Part shown: in pieces, positions 60,466 to 64,000 of the stretch
Layout: every line of letters begins with the position of its first letter
Position numbering within the stretch: the first letter of the stretch is position 1
NCBI GenBank assembly: GCA_030267565.1
Contig: BRXU01000021.1
Coordinates: 1,520,501 to 1,584,500, forward strand
Length of the DNA stretch: 64,000 nt
DNA from: Pleodorina starrii
Lineage: Eukaryota > Chlorophyta > Chlorophyceae > Chlamydomonadales > Volvocaceae
Direction: 5' to 3'
Program-made: the position numbers and the translations under genes
Notes under the pieces: model-generated
Told to the model about the DNA's origin: nothing
What the model saw: the letters and a program-made list of their open reading frames with translations, nothing else
The model's database searches: none

Positions 60466-61210
60466 GGTTCCCTAAAGCAGCGAAATTACCCGTCAACTCG
60501 CAACGACCAATGATCGGTCGAAAGATATTTTAGAAGCTTAGTACTGGATTCAATGTTAGCACACAGTGAACGCGTCTGCTTCTGCATCCGAGAGCCGGCG
60601 TCGTTATTCGGAGAAGTTTAGTCGGACGGTAGCTGACTGTGGAAAGGCTAGGCAGCACTTGTCGCGTAGCCTCGCTCTCACCATCTTCGGTCTGTATCAG
60701 CTCAAAAAAACTTCAGGTGTGCAATGTGGAGCGTTCTGCCAAAAGTCGCGCCTTATGGTCTTCAGGCGCTGACGACCAAGAACCAATATTAGTATGAGTT
60801 ACGCCAGACGGAAATGCTTCGAAGTGGTCATTTAGACGGGGAAAGCAGGTGCAAGGGTGGTACTATGGGAAGCATGACCACTGTAGCCCGTGACCGGTGG
60901 TGAAGCGTCCAATCTTGCGCAGACCAACGATTGTGTAAGCTGATCCTTGAAACAACTTTGTATATTCTGCCCTATGATGGACATGGATTCGGTGGAGGTG
61001 AGGCGACGTTGGATGGGCAATTCGGCATACAGGCTGCCGTAGCAGGCGGTTTCCGGCCCAACTGTTTTCTCCGAAATTTGCGAAGAAAGATGGTGCGGAG
61101 CACCCACGTCGTTACAAATGACTCAGTTTCCTCCTCTTCCTCTGCATTCCCGAAGGCAAGGGCAGACTTCGTATGTCGCCCGGCTCCCGGGTCCCGGCTC
61201 GCAGACGCAT
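60466..61210. other. Intergenic between coiled-coil gene and Gln/His-rich gene
   Basis: No gene recognised. It should contain the promoter of the coiled-coil gene and the 3' untranslated region of the Gln/His-rich gene. Confidence 0.5.
61112..61116 (-). terminator. Candidate poly(A) signal of the Gln/His-rich gene
   Basis: TGTAA on the minus strand about 95 bases after the stop codon at 61211. Confidence 0.5.
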
Positions 61211-64000
61211 CTACATGCGGCCCTCCTGCTCAAGGATGACACTGAAGACGTCGTTCTCTTCGTACAGGTTCGCCGCAAGCAACGCTTCGGCGGAGGCTGC
61301 CTGCGATGGGGTTGACGGTTAAGATCGTTAATAAGATAACGGTTGCACCTCGCAACAGACAGCCCGGGCGAGAGGAGCAAGGTCAAGGTAGCGCAACCAT
61401 GGGCAAGAGCTTATTCAACCCACAGCAGCACGGTGGCGTATGTGCATACCTGCATCTTGGTCCGTGATGGCGCTCCTTCCGACAGGGGGCTGGCCGCCGC
61501 CGGCGCCAGCGTGCGTGGACGCGTCGGCATGGGAGCCGCCGACGGCGCAGCTGCGCCTTGCGACGTCGACCGCTGCGCTTGGGGTTGTCGCCGATACCGC
61601 TGCCTGTGATGGTGCTGCTGCTGTTCCAGCTCCTCGTCTGCCTGGCGTGCAATATATGGTCACAAGCGCAATACCACGAACGCGTTCCACGCAGTCAAGT
61701 GCAAACACGTAGGGATGCGGGGTCTGCGGCGGGCGAGCCGTTGGCAGAGTCGCGCAAGGCCACATCAAAAGTCGGCCAGCTGGCATCAGCTGAAGCTTCC
61801 GGACCGCCTGACAGCGAGGTGAAATCCAATTTACCGGTGATCTTCACCCCTGCTGCATCGATTCGCTGTACCCTGGTATCCGTGCGTCGAGCTTGGTATC
61901 CAAAACGCCCCACAGCGTCGCGTACGGTGCGTGGTCCTATGTTTACAATGCTTTTACGGTACCTGCGACAGAATGTCGACCAGCGAGTCGTCGTAGCGGT
62001 CCGCCACGTCGCTGCCCCCCAGCCAGGACGTGGAGGTGCTGCCGCAGGCTGACAGCGAGTCCGCGTGCGGGCCCAAGTCCTGGCCTCCCTCCGACGGCCG
62101 CGCAGCCCCGAACGAACCCGCGCTGGCGTGCCGAAGCAGCTGTGGGGGCGGGCCCTGGGCGCAGTGCGGGTCACGGTACTTGCGAGCCCCGTGCGTGAAG
62201 CCTGCGACCGCCGTTGAGGGACGTCAGCGGCCTTTTAGCATTGGACTCCCGTCGCGAGTGGCCGGGGATTCCACAGGGTCAGCAGACAGCGTCGGGAAGG
62301 CGGTACGATGTCGACATATCCCCAAGTATCGTGTGCGGCGAGCTAAGCCGCGGACAGAACGGGTGTCGGGTGTGTTCCTGGCCGATGCCAGGGACACAGT
62401 TGGATACGCTGGGGCAACACGCTGTCGCTTCTACGCCCCCCGCGCAGCAGGCCCCAAGCATTACGCATACTTGGGCTGTGCCGCCTGCAGCATTCCCACC
62501 CGTCGTGCCACGGCCCACCTGCGGCCACGGCGCTGTTCGCGCCGTGTTCGCCGTGACATGGCCCGCCCTGCCGCACCGCAGTTCCCGCTCCGCCGCCAAG
62601 CTGCGGCGCGTGCCCGCCCCGTCGCGGCTGCGCCGGCCCGCAGGGCGTGGCGTCGTGTTGATGCTGTTGCGTCGGCTGCAACATGCCGGGCGGCTGCACG
62701 TCCCAGCGCTGCCGCCGCGCCACCTCATCAAGCGCCACAGCCATCCGGGACAGGCTCATAGTGCTGCTGGCGGGCGTGTCGCTGTACGCGTGCGGTGGGC
62801 GTGCCGGCGGCGGCGCGCCGTGGGAAAAGGGCGTCGCTGCGCCGGTGGTTTCCGTGGCGTAGGAGCTGCAGGGGCTCGCCGGCACCATATGCTCCGGAAC
62901 CGGGTGCTGGTATTTGCATTGTTGTTGTTGTTGTTGGTGGTGGTGTGGATACGGGTGCGGGTGCTGCTGGTATTGGTACTGCTGCTGATGCTGCGCGGAG
63001 GCACCCATGGGGCCGCCGGGGTGGCCGCAGCCACCGCCGGCGCCAGCCGCTTCCGCCCATGGTCGTAGCGTCGCCTCGCCGCCGTGGTGCATGAACTGCT
63101 GGGACGCCGGCTGCGCGCCCATTGAGCCCGTGAAGCGTTCAGCAGCAGGCGCCGCGATCGCCACCCCTGGAGGCCGGCCACCGCCCTCGCCGTCGCGCCC
63201 CTGTCGGTGCGCCTGCGCTGGACCCGCCGCCCCTACGCCCCCAGCCGGCTCCGCCGCTACGTCCACGAAGTAGAACGCGCCGCTCTCCCCGATGGCCGGG
63301 TCGAAGCTGAGCACCTTGCGGCCCGAGCGCTGCTGCTCCCTCACGCCGGCCCTGCTGCATGAGCTTGGCGCCCCGCATGGTGCCTCCGCATTCCCAGCAG
63401 CGGTGGCGGCGGCGGCAAGGCCGTGCTGCGCCTGCCAGCCCAGGATGCTGGACGCGGCGGCCACCACCTCGTCGCTGGGGGGCACGATCATGGGCGACGC
63501 CGTCAGGACCTCGCGGCTATCCTGCAAACGCACCTGTGTGCTTCGCAATGGGGGGGGGGTTGGGCGGCGCAGCGGCCTGTCAACCACGGTACCTCAGCGT
63601 GACAACTTCCTCAAGAGGGTGGCGCACAAAGTACAGAAAGCGCGCCTGCAAGCACATAAGACATAACAGCACGTGTGCAGATGCGGAATTGCGGGTCGGT
63701 GGCCGGTGGGCCGCGCATGATCCCGCTCTCTCACCTCGTGGACGGGCACATCCTCGAAGCACTGCATGGTGGCATCCACCAGAATGTTGCGCGGCCCCGC
63801 GGGTCGGCATCCGGGTTGCCCTTTCGTAGCAGCAGCTGCGACGGCAGCGGCGGCTCGCGGTGGCGCTTTCGGCATTGCGGCCGGCCCCACGTCACCCTGC
63901 ATCATTCCCGCCGCCGCCGGCTTCTGCTGCTGCTGCTCGTGCGGCTGCTGCTGCTGCTGCACGGACCAGCCGGAAGCTCCCGCGCGAACCACCCGAGCGT
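61211..64000 (-). CDS. Gln/His-rich protein of unknown function, 3' part (at least 6 exons, about 635 aa visible)
   Basis: Minus-strand exons: 63735 to beyond 64000, 63593-63645, 62471-63540, 61963-62201, 61450-61641, 61211-61300 (TAG). All phases agree. The 5' end is cut by the window. The first two visible exons give a folded-looking block, NILVDATMQCFEDVPVHE then ARFLYFVRHPLEEVVTL, followed by DSREVLTASPMIVPPSDE and RKVLSFDPAIGESGAFYF. The large exon then becomes low complexity, with runs of Gln, His and Pro near YQYQQHPHPYPHHHQQQQQ. The C-terminus is acidic and helical (AASAEALLAANLYEENDVF, ending EQEGRM). I do not recognise the family; a regulatory protein is possible from composition but unproven. 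The acceptor at 63541 (GCGAAG) was chosen because it alone keeps the frame open, so the 63593/63540 junction is uncertain. Confidence 0.6.

Overview
This looks like nuclear DNA of a GC-rich green alga, most likely a volvocine (Chlamydomonas/Volvox group). The genes have many short introns in mixed phases, most with GT-AG ends. Stop codons are often followed by TGTAA, the green-algal poly(A) signal. The proteins carry long Ala/Gly/Gln/His-rich inserts, and the introns are full of GT, GGGA, ATCT and poly-pyrimidine tracts. No prokaryotic, organellar or viral gene block was seen. I rebuilt exons by eye from reading frame, splice sites and family conservation. Where an exon sum is exactly divisible by three, I took that as an independent check.

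Layout. 1-4309 (- strand): two tandem copies of a small LEA-like stress-protein gene; the left copy is cut by the window edge. 6932-21599 (+): a 19-exon NEMF/Rqc2 (Tae2) gene, the ribosome-quality-control factor that tags stalled nascent chains. 23558-27820 and 30429-39850 (+): two paralogous genes for secreted SGNH/GDSL-like hydrolases. Between them lies a 228-bp retrotransposon in miniature (28917-29144), and one intron of the second gene is a 5.35-kb almost pure GGGA polypurine array. 42395-51065 (-): an 18-exon gene for the spliceosomal U5 GTPase EFTUD2/Snu114. 53752-60465 (-): a 12-exon gene for a long coiled-coil protein, possibly cytoskeletal. 61211-64000 (-): the 3' part of a Gln/His-rich protein of unknown function.

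The genes do not form a pathway. Rqc2 and Snu114 are housekeeping factors of translation quality control and splicing. The LEA and SGNH genes are lineage-expanded tandem families. The most unusual content is non-coding: the tiny LTR element, the giant GGGA intron, and small repeats that recur in the same orientation near splice sites in two different genes.
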